Shown here piece after piece: positions 9,553-17,837 of a DNA stretch of 64,000 nucleotides; the first letter of the stretch is position 1, and each line of letters starts with the position of its first letter. The DNA lies in contig NZ_CP049158.1 of NCBI RefSeq assembly GCF_011493005.1, positions 930,001 through 994,000 on the forward strand, read 5' to 3'. The position numbers and the translations under genes are program-made. This DNA comes from Caballeronia sp. SBC1 (GTDB lineage Bacteria; Pseudomonadota; Gammaproteobacteria; Burkholderiales; Burkholderiaceae). The notes below the pieces were generated by a model. It searched no databases. It saw nothing but the letters and a program-made list of their open reading frames with translations, and was not told the origin of the DNA.

Positions 9553-9665
9553 CGGAATCTATTTAGGTATACCAATCAAAAAGAGTTGCAATAGCCGGAC
9601 CAATGAATATTGCCTAAATGCGCTGCAAGCGAAAAGTTTTCCCGTGTCTTAGCGTGGAGAAAGAG

Positions 9666-10820
9666 ATGAAAAAGAGTGCTCTTAGCGCAATCTCACTGGC
9701 GCTCCTCGGTGTAGCCGGGGCCGCGCAGGCGCAGTCCAGCGTTACCCTGTATGGAACGATCGATGCAGGGGTCGGTTATGTTAAAACCAGCGAGGGCGGA
9801 CGGTGGGGGTTTATAGATGGCACCTTGTCCGGTGATCGCTGGGGCTTGAAAGGTTCGGAAGATCTCGGCGGCGGCCTCAAGGCAATCTTCGATTTAGAAA
9901 ATGGCTTCGATGTTGGCACAGGGCAGTTAGGCCAGGGTGGCAGGGAATTCGGGCGTCAGGCGTATGTCGGCTTGTCCGGTAATAGTTGGGGCACCCTGAC
10001 TCTTGGCCGGCAATACGATCCGCTTGTAGATATGGTGCAACCGCTCACGGCTGACAATTATTTCGGGAGTATTTTTGCGACTCCGGGCGACGTGGACAAT
10101 TACGACAATAGCTTACGGGTATCCAACGCCGTGAAGTATGTGTCACCCAATTACTCCGGCTTGCAGTTTGAGGGGCTGTACGCCTTCAGCGGTCTGGCCG
10201 GCCGCACGGGCCAGGGCTATACCTACAGCGGGGCTGTCACGTACAACAACGGTCCGCTCGGGATCGCCGCCGGTTATTTCCTCGCCACGAACCCCAGTCC
10301 GACCGCAGGCGCGTTCCGCGACGGATGGGATCCGACCGCGTCATCAGACGCGATCTTCGAGGGCGCAATCAACAACGGCTACACGACGGCCAAATCGCTG
10401 GGCATTGCTCGTGCGGGAATTCAGTACGCGCTGGGTCCTGTAACGGTGGGCGGTTCATACAGCAACGCGCAATATAAAAACGATGGTGACTCAACCTTCC
10501 TGAGCACCGAGAAGTACAACGTTGGCAATGCGTTCGTCAACTACCAGGCCACTCCAGCCGTGTTGTTTGCCGTAGGCTACTCGTATGAGAAGGCGAGCGG
10601 CAATACGTCGGCCACCTATAACCAGGCCAGCGTTGGGGCGGATTATTCACTGTCGAAGCGCACTGATCTTTATGCGGTGGGCGCATATCAGCATGCCAGC
10701 GGCACCCAACTCAACCCGGACGGCACCACATCGGCAGCACAGGCTTCGATTGGCTCATATGGTTTCAATGGCACGGCGAGCCAGGAGATGTTCATCCTCG
10801 GCATGCGTCATAAGTTCTGA
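9666..10820 (+). CDS. Gram-negative general porin
   Basis: Outer-membrane trimeric porin of the Burkholderia/Neisseria type, 384 residues. The signal peptide MKKSALSAISLALLGVAG ends in AQA, and the mature protein starts QSSVTLYGTIDAGVGY, the standard start of these 16-stranded barrels. The C-terminal strand ends FILGMRHKF with the terminal Phe used for outer-membrane assembly. Start: the ATG at 9666 with GGAGAAAG upstream is preferred over an in-frame ATG at 9618, which would put a charged stretch ahead of the signal peptide. Loop regions rich in Gly, Ser and Asn fit surface exposure. The gene stands alone. Confidence 0.93.
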   Translation: MKKSALSAISLALLGVAGAAQAQSSVTLYGTIDAGVGYVKTSEGGRWGFIDGTLSGDRWGLKGSEDLGGGLKAIFDLENGFDVGTGQLGQGGREFGRQAYVGLSGNSWGTLTLGRQYDPLVDMVQPLTADNYFGSIFATPGDVDNYDNSLRVSNAVKYVSPNYSGLQFEGLYAFSGLAGRTGQGYTYSGAVTYNNGPLGIAAGYFLATNPSPTAGAFRDGWDPTASSDAIFEGAINNGYTTAKSLGIARAGIQYALGPVTVGGSYSNAQYKNDGDSTFLSTEKYNVGNAFVNYQATPAVLFAVGYSYEKASGNTSATYNQASVGADYSLSKRTDLYAVGAYQHASGTQLNPDGTTSAAQASIGSYGFNGTASQEMFILGMRHKF

Positions 10821-10883
10821 GAACGGGGCAGCGGCTTATGAAGAAAAGTACTGCGTAGCATTGTCCCAGGCGCTGCCGCATGT

Positions 10884-11915
10884 TTAGAAACGGTAGCCGA
10901 CGCCGGCGAGAAAAACGTCGCTGTCCTTGTTGTAGCCGGTCAGGACACGGTTCCAGGAGCCGCGCACGATCCAGTGTCTCGCGAACTGATAGCTCGCCGT
11001 CATGGTGACCAACGCGGAGACCTTGTCCTCTGTGTTCGTGCCGCCGGCGACCCGGTAGGTATCGATGGCAACATAGGGGCCTGCGCCAACTGCCAGCCGA
11101 AGCCTCTCGTTAAAAAATCCACGGCTGGCCCATAGTTCAGTTGCTACGCCGTTGCGCCGGGTGAGTGCGGTCGGTCCCTCATCCATCCAGGTCAGGGTCG
11201 CGTCGACGTAAGATCCAAACCCGTGCCGAAACTCAACGCTCTTGGCGAACGCGCCCGGCGAATGCAGGCTGTTCACCTCTGTTCTTCCGGCGAGCACGGT
11301 AAGCTCGTTCCGACTACCGGAGCCTTGCGCAAGGTAGTCTGGAATAGCTCCGGAATGATTGGTGCCGCCGAGTTGATACCCAATGCCGACCATCGCGCTT
11401 GTCGTGGTGATGCTGCGGAATGTGTCTATCCGGTTCACCCGCAACTGATAGAACCACGGTGTGCGTGTGTACCATGTTGCGCTAAGGCTATAGATCAAGG
11501 CCCAGCCATGTACGTCGGCATACCGTTTGCCTTCGTCAGACGCTGTTGTGTCGAAAAAATTGTACGCGCCAATTCCGCCCGCCAATGCCAGCCGATCGTT
11601 AAACAACCACAGTCGCCGCCAGTACTGGAGAGCGAAACCATCCGGATGATGATCCGTGTAATGCCCCTCGTTTATCCATGAGTAGCTGAGAGCGTTGTAA
11701 GCGTCGAGTGGTTGCAGATAGGTGAAACCCCACGAGTAAGTTGACTCGCTTGGCGCGTTGGCACGGCCCACGCCGCCCGACACGGAGATTTCCTGCGCTG
11801 CCGAGGGCATCGCGCACAGCAGCGCGAATACGAGCAATACCGGTGAGACGTAACGGCTTGCGGCGTTCGTCAGTCGTGTTGCGCTCAGTAAGCAGGTCGT
11901 GCGCAAAGATGACAT
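10884..11915 (-). CDS. Outer-membrane beta-barrel protein with internal duplication
   Basis: Unrecognised 343-residue exported protein. A hydrophobic signal segment ends near AMPSAAQ (about residue 41), and the C-terminus is VGYRF, a typical outer-membrane assembly signal. The two halves are related: FNDRLALAGGIGAYNFFDT (105-123) matches FNERLRLAVGAGPYVAIDT (258-276), WINEG (80-84) matches WMDEG (233-237), and VGIGYQL (176-182) matches VGVGYRF-like residues at the end. Each half is about 150 residues, enough for an eight-strand barrel, so the protein is either one 16-strand barrel born by duplication or two tandem small barrels. Distant resemblance to PagL/OmpW-size barrels is possible but unproven. 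No ribosome site stands out, so the exact start is uncertain. Confidence 0.8.
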   Translation of the reverse strand: MSSLRTTCLLSATRLTNAASRYVSPVLLVFALLCAMPSAAQEISVSGGVGRANAPSESTYSWGFTYLQPLDAYNALSYSWINEGHYTDHHPDGFALQYWRRLWLFNDRLALAGGIGAYNFFDTTASDEGKRYADVHGWALIYSLSATWYTRTPWFYQLRVNRIDTFRSITTTSAMVGIGYQLGGTNHSGAIPDYLAQGSGSRNELTVLAGRTEVNSLHSPGAFAKSVEFRHGFGSYVDATLTWMDEGPTALTRRNGVATELWASRGFFNERLRLAVGAGPYVAIDTYRVAGGTNTEDKVSALVTMTASYQFARHWIVRGSWNRVLTGYNKDSDVFLAGVGYRF

Positions 11916-12363
11916 TAAGGCACATCAGGAGGTCGCCTGGTAGGCGGATTCTAACGGTGCGATTTCCTTGCCGCCCCGGTTTGTCACGTTTGGTAATCAA
12001 TCCGCTTTCCCATCTAAATCCGCATCCCGGGTGGGCTGATTTCGACGCAGTCGTAAGGCCGGTTCCCCCTTAAGTCTGATGCTTGCCCGGTATTCAGGAG
12101 TTCAGTCGAGTACGGCGAGCGGATCTATGCGGGTAGATCTTCACTGGAGCGGCGAAACGTAGCGATATCTTGTCGACGGGTCGCAGATTTTTTCGAACCA
12201 TCGCTTGGAAGATAGTGTGGAATTCGCAATGAGTCGAGTGCGCATGTATTCAGGAATCCGATTCATATCAGGACTCCTTTGCCGCCGTTATACGAAGCTC
12301 TGCCGGGGGGTGACACTGCCGGCGTCGTCCAACGCTCGCAGAGGAACCCCGGCCGTGCACGAC
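11916..12363. other. Intergenic region without supported genes
   Basis: About 450 bases between the barrel gene start and the end of the MFS gene. Nothing coding or clearly regulatory was seen. Confidence 0.5.
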
Positions 12364-13761
12364 TCAATGGTTGATAGTCTCGAGCGCCAGCCCTTTAGTG
12401 GAAGGTCCAAGCAGGATCATGCAGATCGCCACCAGCATCGACATTCCGACGAAGACCGCGACGCCTGGCACGCCATACCCGTGCAGCAGTATGCCGATCG
12501 CCAGCCCCGCGAAGGCCGCGGAAATCCGGCTCCAGGAATAGACAAAGCCAATTGCGCGCGCCCGCACGCGGGTTGGATATAGCTCGGCTTGATAGCCGTG
12601 ATACGCATAGGACATGATGTTCGAGGCCAGCGTGAACAAGACGCCGAGCGCGATCAGGATCCATGGCGTGGAGACTTGGGAGAATATCGCGATGACAACG
12701 GCCATCGTGAGGAGCCCCCCGCAGATCTGGGTTTTCCGTTCGAGCTTGTCGGCGAACAACATGCCCAGCAGCGGACCAAAGGGGTTTGCAATCGCAATGA
12801 CAAATGCGTATCCGAGGCTTGCTGTGACATGAATGCCGCGATGGATCAGAAGGGTCGGCACCCAGGCAGCGAAGCCATAAAAGCCGATCACTTGCGCCAT
12901 GTTGAAGATCGACAGAATGATCGTCCGGCGCCGATAACCCGGTGCGAAAATTTCCTTGAGCGAGCCGCGTCCTTCTCTCTCCGGTGAGATCGTTTGTGGC
13001 GGCGGCAGGCTGATGCCTTTCTCCGCGACGACCCGGCGTTCGATGTCCGCGACTATCTTCTCAGCTTCATCGATCCGGCCGTGACGCGCGAGCCAACGCG
13101 GGCTTTCCGGAATATGGCGGCGCAAGATCCAGACAACCACGGCGCCAACTGATCCAATCAGGATGACTACCCGCCAATAGTCAAGGCCGAGCGGCCGTGT
13201 CCCGTTCAATGCATACGCGAGAAACGCGACCACCGGCACGACAGCAAACGTGATGAACTGGTTCATGGCGTACGCGCGGCCACGCTCCTGGCTTGGAATC
13301 AGCTCGGAGATATACGTGTCGATCGTTACCAGCTCGACGCCAATGCCAATGCCCGCGATGAAGCGCCAGATATCGAGCGCGAATCCGGTGGTCTGGAACG
13401 CCATGATCACCGTGCAGACCATGTACCAGACCAGCGACCAGGTGAAGATCAGGCGCCGGCCAAACCGGTCCGCCACATAACCCAGCACGAGGGTACCTAC
13501 CCACAGTCCCGCAAATGTGGCAAAGACAAAGGTTCCGAAACCCGCCACTGCAAGGGGCTGGAGGGCCGCAAAGAAGCCTAGCGACTCTGGTTTGAATAAC
13601 CCGGACTGGACCATGCCGGGTGCAACGTATCCTGTGAAGAACAGGTCATAGAACTCGAACACACCGCCAAGCGAGATCAGGATCACCATGGTCCAGACCG
13701 TACGCGAGGGTGGCAACCGATCAAGCCGTGCCGCAATTTCAGCTGCTTTCTCGCTGGACAT
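12364..13761 (-). CDS. MFS transporter, sugar-porter-like
   Basis: Inner-membrane carrier, 465 residues, with about 12 hydrophobic segments. The cytoplasmic loop 2-3 motif is GYVADRFGRR, and PESPRWLARHGRIDEAEKIV after segment 6 is the sugar-porter/metabolite:proton symporter signature (PF00083-type). The ATG at 13761 is preceded by GAGG at 6 bases. No catabolic gene is adjacent, so the substrate cannot be inferred; relatives move sugars, niacin-like compounds or aromatic acids. Confidence 0.88.
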   Translation of the reverse strand: MSSEKAAEIAARLDRLPPSRTVWTMVILISLGGVFEFYDLFFTGYVAPGMVQSGLFKPESLGFFAALQPLAVAGFGTFVFATFAGLWVGTLVLGYVADRFGRRLIFTWSLVWYMVCTVIMAFQTTGFALDIWRFIAGIGIGVELVTIDTYISELIPSQERGRAYAMNQFITFAVVPVVAFLAYALNGTRPLGLDYWRVVILIGSVGAVVVWILRRHIPESPRWLARHGRIDEAEKIVADIERRVVAEKGISLPPPQTISPEREGRGSLKEIFAPGYRRRTIILSIFNMAQVIGFYGFAAWVPTLLIHRGIHVTASLGYAFVIAIANPFGPLLGMLFADKLERKTQICGGLLTMAVVIAIFSQVSTPWILIALGVLFTLASNIMSYAYHGYQAELYPTRVRARAIGFVYSWSRISAAFAGLAIGILLHGYGVPGVAVFVGMSMLVAICMILLGPSTKGLALETINH

Positions 13762-14448
13762 CTACGCCTCTTATTTTTGAAAGAACTGTAAAGTCGATTC
13801 GCCACGTCCCCCGTGGCTTCTTGTCACGCAAACATGGCAAGACCATGTCGGCGCGCAAGAATGCATTGCAAATCACAAGCATGCCAACCGCGCTCTTCAC
13901 GCTCTTCGTTCAAGCGTCGATTGAAAATCCTTGAATTTGCCGTAATCGATGAAGCGAAGGATATAGGCCGTCAATATCTTCTCAGCCCACAGGTCCTTCC
14001 TTCTACAATCTCGCACATCATTGCGATGTTCAGCAATGCGGGCGAACACCAACGCATGCTCAGCCATTGTCCTTAGCCATTGATACGAGACCAATGACTG
14101 CTTGCGCAGCCGCGTGAGGCGAATGGGTGGAGGGCGGTGACTCTTCTGCGTTGCGGCCAGTGCCTGGTCTGATAGCGCGCCAAGGCTTCACGACCGTCGC
14201 TATAACGTACGCCCACGTACGCCCGCCTCGGGGCTTCCACGGGGCTTCCACGCTTGTCAGATCACTCATGTGCGAGCATGATCTAGCGTGAATTTGTCCT
14301 TTTCTCAGGCCTTGCAGGCGGGGCCGAGCGGCCATGCGGGCGGCTTGCAGGAACGGACCAGTTCGAGTTCTCTCGCCTTCGCTCGCCTTCTTGAAGTAAG
14401 CCCAAGCGCCCTTGGCCTAGCCAGGCCATATCGACAGGAGATAATAAA
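13762..14448. other. 687-base gene-poor region
   Basis: No confident gene. A 65-codon minus-strand frame (13897-14094) with a protein-like composition (LWAEKILTAYILRFIDYGKF) may be a remnant, but has no ribosome site. Short tandem duplications occur at about 14208-14256: ACGTACGCCC twice and GGGGCTTCCAC twice. Confidence 0.4.
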
Positions 14449-14901
14449 ATGGATGTTTCCATCTCGCGACGAGCTCTCATGGTTTTCATCGGCCTCGCAT
14501 GTGCGGGGGCGATGACCCTGGCGCAAGCGGCGCCGGTTTCGTTCACCGTTCCGCTCACCGGCGCGCAGCAGGTGCCTCCGGTTGAGACCTCGGGTAGCGG
14601 CAGCGCCAACATCTCGTACGATCCCGATACCCGGGTCGTCACCTGGGCGATCACCTTCAGCGGCTTGTCCAGCGACGCCACCATGGCGCACTTTCATGGC
14701 CCCGCTGCGTCCGGCAAAAACGCGCCTGTGAAAGTCTGGCTCTCAGAGAAGGGCGCAGCCGTCACGAGTCCCGTCAACGGCACAGCTACGCTGTCGCCGG
14801 CGGACGCGCAAGAGTTTCTCGCGGGCCAGATGTACGTCAACGTTCACACCAAGGACCATCCCGCCGGCGAAATCCGCGGTCAGGTAGTGCCGCCAAAGTA
14901 A
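14449..14901 (+). CDS. CHRD domain-containing secreted protein
   Basis: Small exported protein, 150 residues. A signal peptide (ALMVFIGLACAGAMTLAQAA) is followed by one CHRD domain: FTVPLTGAQQVPPVETSGSG, then TWAITFSGLSSDATMAHFHG, and the closing AGQMYVNVHTKDHPAGEIRG. CHRD domains occur in animal chordin and in many bacterial exported proteins; the bacterial role is not established. Start: ATG at 14449 with GGAG 9 bases upstream. It converges on the cytochrome b561-like gene with only 11 bases between the stops. Confidence 0.9.
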   Translation: MDVSISRRALMVFIGLACAGAMTLAQAAPVSFTVPLTGAQQVPPVETSGSGSANISYDPDTRVVTWAITFSGLSSDATMAHFHGPAASGKNAPVKVWLSEKGAAVTSPVNGTATLSPADAQEFLAGQMYVNVHTKDHPAGEIRGQVVPPK

Positions 14902-14912
14902 CTCACACCGCG

Positions 14913-15602
14913 CTAGAGATAGGTGGCAAGCAGCGTCACCGCGGTGGCGCTGATGACCAACAACAGCAGCGCCAGCATGGCTGACGCCTGCCGGGGCGCG
15001 CGGATACGCTCCGGCAGGCGCTTGACGCCAGTGAGCATGGGGTGCAGCAGATTGTGGCCCTTGGCCACCGCGTATACAGCAATAGCCAGCACGTGCAGCG
15101 CTACCGCCACCAGCAGTGCGTCCCACAAGATCGTGTGCAGCGCGGTGATTGCGTTGGCAATCGCTGCAGGAACCCATTGGGTCAACGGCCCGTCATCCGC
15201 AACGTCGTTGTTGACGTAAAGCCCGCTCAGCGTCTCCCCCAGCAGCAAAGCCAGCAGTAGCAATACCATCCACCCGCCCGCGGAATTGTGTCCCACCTGC
15301 AGGTCGGCTTCGCGGCGGAACAAGTGACGCAGATGCTGCCATGCAGCGGCAGGCGCGCGCAAGAAACTATGAAACCGCGCGGTCTCGCTGCCGAAGAAAC
15401 CCCACAGCAAGCGGAACAGCACCAGGGTCAGCAGCGCCTCGCCAATCCGGACGTGCCAGTCCATCCAGTTCAGCTTGGCGGTCGCATAGGCGGCCACCAC
15501 CATCACCACTACCAGCCAGTGAAACATTCTTGTTGGCAGGTCCCAGACAAGCACCGGACGACCGCCCTGCGCCTGCGGTTTGACGGGTTCATCAGCATCC
15601 AT
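14913..15602 (-). CDS. Cytochrome b561-like membrane protein
   Basis: Inner-membrane di-heme electron carrier of the bacterial cytochrome b561/Ni-hydrogenase b-type subunit family, 229 residues with four hydrophobic segments. Candidate heme ligands are the His in TRMFHWLVVVM, LNWMDWHVRIGEALL, ALHTILWDALLV and VALHVLAIAVY; the spacing (two on each of the outer pairs) fits the family. Such proteins pass electrons from quinol or periplasmic c-type cytochromes. No partner enzyme is adjacent apart from the convergent CHRD gene. Confidence 0.88.
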   Translation of the reverse strand: MDADEPVKPQAQGGRPVLVWDLPTRMFHWLVVVMVVAAYATAKLNWMDWHVRIGEALLTLVLFRLLWGFFGSETARFHSFLRAPAAAWQHLRHLFRREADLQVGHNSAGGWMVLLLLALLLGETLSGLYVNNDVADDGPLTQWVPAAIANAITALHTILWDALLVAVALHVLAIAVYAVAKGHNLLHPMLTGVKRLPERIRAPRQASAMLALLLLVISATAVTLLATYL

Positions 15603-15661
15603 ATTGGCCGTGCAGCCTACCTTCGAAAAGAAAGCGCCGACACCTTAAGATCGAACGCTAC

Positions 15662-17149
15662 TCAACGCAGCGCGCCGTCGGTTTTATGCGCAGTACCGCT
15701 TGCCACGCGCGGTTGCGTGAGCGCACTGACGACCACGAACACGATGATATTCAACGCCAGCGCGAGGAAGCCAATATTGATGTCCTTCGCCGCGTCGGGG
15801 AGGAATGGAAACATCTGTCCGATGCTCAGGTGCATGGTCGTGGTCACCACGACAACGGCTACGCCTGCGATGATCCCGCCCATGGCGCCCTGTTTCGTCG
15901 CACGGCTTCGTTGCATCAGGCTGGCGATCAAGGCTGGAAACAGTTGTGTAACGAAGCTATAGCCCATCAGCAACAGCGCGACGATCGTGTTGCCACCCTG
16001 CAGCGTGAACCAGATGGCGACGAGTGCCACGACAGGCACGAGCCAGCGTGCGAGCCTGCCGACAAATGCATCGGAAGCCTGACGGTTCATCGCTCCTCGA
16101 TATACGTCGTTTGCAAGCAGGGTCGACGCCGAGGTAAGAATCATCGAACCGGGGACGAGCGCCGTCAGCACGCCGGCAGCGCCGATCACACCAACGACCC
16201 AGGGATCGAAACTCTGAATGGACAGACGGAACAGCGACAGGTCGATGTCGCCGCCTTTCAGGCCCGGCACCTTGAGCGTTGCAGCGAATCCCACGAAGAA
16301 CACGAACAGCAGGATCAATTGATAGACGGGCAGGATGATCGCGTTGCGTCGGAAGATCCGTTCATCGCGAGCGGTATACACCGAACCGAACGTATGCGGC
16401 CACATAAAGAAGCCGAGCGCCGTCAGCAGCACGGTGGACTGGAACCACGACACGCTCGATCCCTTAGCCGGGAAGGTGAGGAAGCCGGGCTTCGCGGCAT
16501 CGATCGCATGGAACATTGGGCCGATACCGCCGTAAAGGTGATAAGGCAGGTAGATGCCCAGCGCCAGCACCACGCTGAGGATCAGAATGTCCTTCACCAC
16601 GGAATTCCACGCCGAGCCCCGTACGCCCGACAAGATGACGTAAGCAGTGACGACAAGCGCGCCGATCCAGACGGCGATAGTCGGCGATATCACGCCGTAC
16701 GAAGCCGTTGCCACGATGATGCCGAGTCCCTTGAGCTGCAGTACGAGGTAGGGGATCAGCGCGACCACACCAACCACCGCGACCAGGACGCCGAGCGCGG
16801 GACTGTTGTATTTGCTCGCGAAGTAATGGGGTTGGGAGACGAGCCGATGTTTTTTCGCGTAGCGCCAGATTGGCGGCAGCATCCAGTACGAGAGGATGTA
16901 AGCGAGAGTTCCGTAGGCGAGAATGTAGTAGACCGGCGCGCCCTTGCCATAGGCGAAGCCACTGCCGCCGAGGAAGGTGAACGTTGTGTAGATTTCCCCG
17001 GCCATCAGGAGGAATACGAACGCCGTGCCGAAGCTGCGGCCGCCGACAGTCCATTGCTCCAGATTCATGTCATGACCGCGCCGCGCACGAACGCCCAGAT
17101 AAAGCGCTAACACGGTCACTGCAACGATGATGAGTAGAGCGCTGCTCAT
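15662..17149 (-). CDS. Sodium:solute symporter, MctP-type monocarboxylate permease
   Basis: Inner-membrane symporter of the SSS family, 495 residues and about 13 membrane segments. N-terminal features are the polar turn RARRGHDMNLEQWTVGGRSFG followed by FLGGSGFAYGKGAPVYY. Pairing with a small DUF3311 gene, overlapping by 4 bases, is the standard arrangement for MctP-like carriers of lactate, pyruvate, propionate and alanine. The substrate is inferred from that relation only. Confidence 0.9.
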   Translation of the reverse strand: MSSALLIIVAVTVLALYLGVRARRGHDMNLEQWTVGGRSFGTAFVFLLMAGEIYTTFTFLGGSGFAYGKGAPVYYILAYGTLAYILSYWMLPPIWRYAKKHRLVSQPHYFASKYNSPALGVLVAVVGVVALIPYLVLQLKGLGIIVATASYGVISPTIAVWIGALVVTAYVILSGVRGSAWNSVVKDILILSVVLALGIYLPYHLYGGIGPMFHAIDAAKPGFLTFPAKGSSVSWFQSTVLLTALGFFMWPHTFGSVYTARDERIFRRNAIILPVYQLILLFVFFVGFAATLKVPGLKGGDIDLSLFRLSIQSFDPWVVGVIGAAGVLTALVPGSMILTSASTLLANDVYRGAMNRQASDAFVGRLARWLVPVVALVAIWFTLQGGNTIVALLLMGYSFVTQLFPALIASLMQRSRATKQGAMGGIIAGVAVVVVTTTMHLSIGQMFPFLPDAAKDINIGFLALALNIIVFVVVSALTQPRVASGTAHKTDGALR

Positions 17150-17361
17150 GAGCGAGCCTCCCCAGCTTCATTGACGGCATGGCGGTTGGCCGGATCCAGC
17201 CGGTAGATGATGCCCATGATGATCGCGCTCAGCACGATCCAGATCACGATCCATGCGAGCACGAACGGCATGCCGAGGACAAGGGGTTCAACCTGATTGA
17301 CGAACGGAATGCCGATGAGAATGCCGATGAACGGCAGCGCCGCCATAATTCGAAAAAGCAT
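17146..17361 (-). CDS. DUF3311 small membrane protein, partner of symporter
   Basis: 71 residues with two hydrophobic segments and a conserved centre (VEPLVLGMPFVLAWIVIWIV), matching DUF3311. The gene overlaps the symporter start by 4 bases, so the two proteins are translated together and probably form one transport unit. Confidence 0.88.
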   Translation of the reverse strand: MLFRIMAALPFIGILIGIPFVNQVEPLVLGMPFVLAWIVIWIVLSAIIMGIIYRLDPANRHAVNEAGEARS

Positions 17362-17837
17362 GACGAATAACCCCCTAAGGTGCGTAGCTTTTGTCGCGGA
17401 CCTGATTTTATTTCGCTGACTCTATGCTTTATTCGTTAATTCGGCAAAGTCGATCAAAATAACGCAGGTTTATTGAAAGGTTTGGATATCGCTCGCGAGA
17501 TGTCACTGGGCTATGCGTCTTATCAACAACCTGGAAATTTGACGCTGCCACGGGAGCTGGCGCGAACGGATGGCTCGGCCGAGATGCCTCTTATAAATAT
17601 GGATACCTTATCGATTGAACAGGAGAGCATTCCCGATGGAGGACGCAGAGGTGGAGCTGCCGGCTTGCAAGCGGTGTTTTTTGCGACTGCGTCCTTGCTG
17701 CTCGTTTGCGCCGGGTTGAATCGATGGGCGAGAGACGAGTCAATGAGACGAATCAACAAGACGAGTCAATGAGGTGACGTTGTTGCCGCTGAGCGGGGCA
17801 GGCCGTAATCACCAGCCCCGCTGCGCAGGCTCGCTTC
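17362..17837. other. Intergenic region with a doubtful short frame
   Basis: A plus-strand frame of up to 99 residues (from a TTG at 17473 to 17772) contains one possible membrane segment, but has no ribosome site and no family resemblance. A 15-base direct repeat, AGACGAGTCAATGAG, occurs at 17733-17747 and 17759-17773. Confidence 0.35.

Larger units (their letters stand above)
9097..9665. other. Long AT-rich leader upstream of the porin gene
   Basis: No coding sequence is supported. The stretch is noticeably AT-rich. It contains a hairpin at 9482-9507 and a plausible promoter just downstream, so the porin messenger may have a roughly 110-base leader. Confidence 0.5.

Noticed and set aside
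17473..17772. 99-codon frame between the symporter subunit and gamma-glutamyltransferase genes
   Set aside because: Starts at TTG without a ribosome site, has no recognisable motif, and its end falls in a direct repeat.
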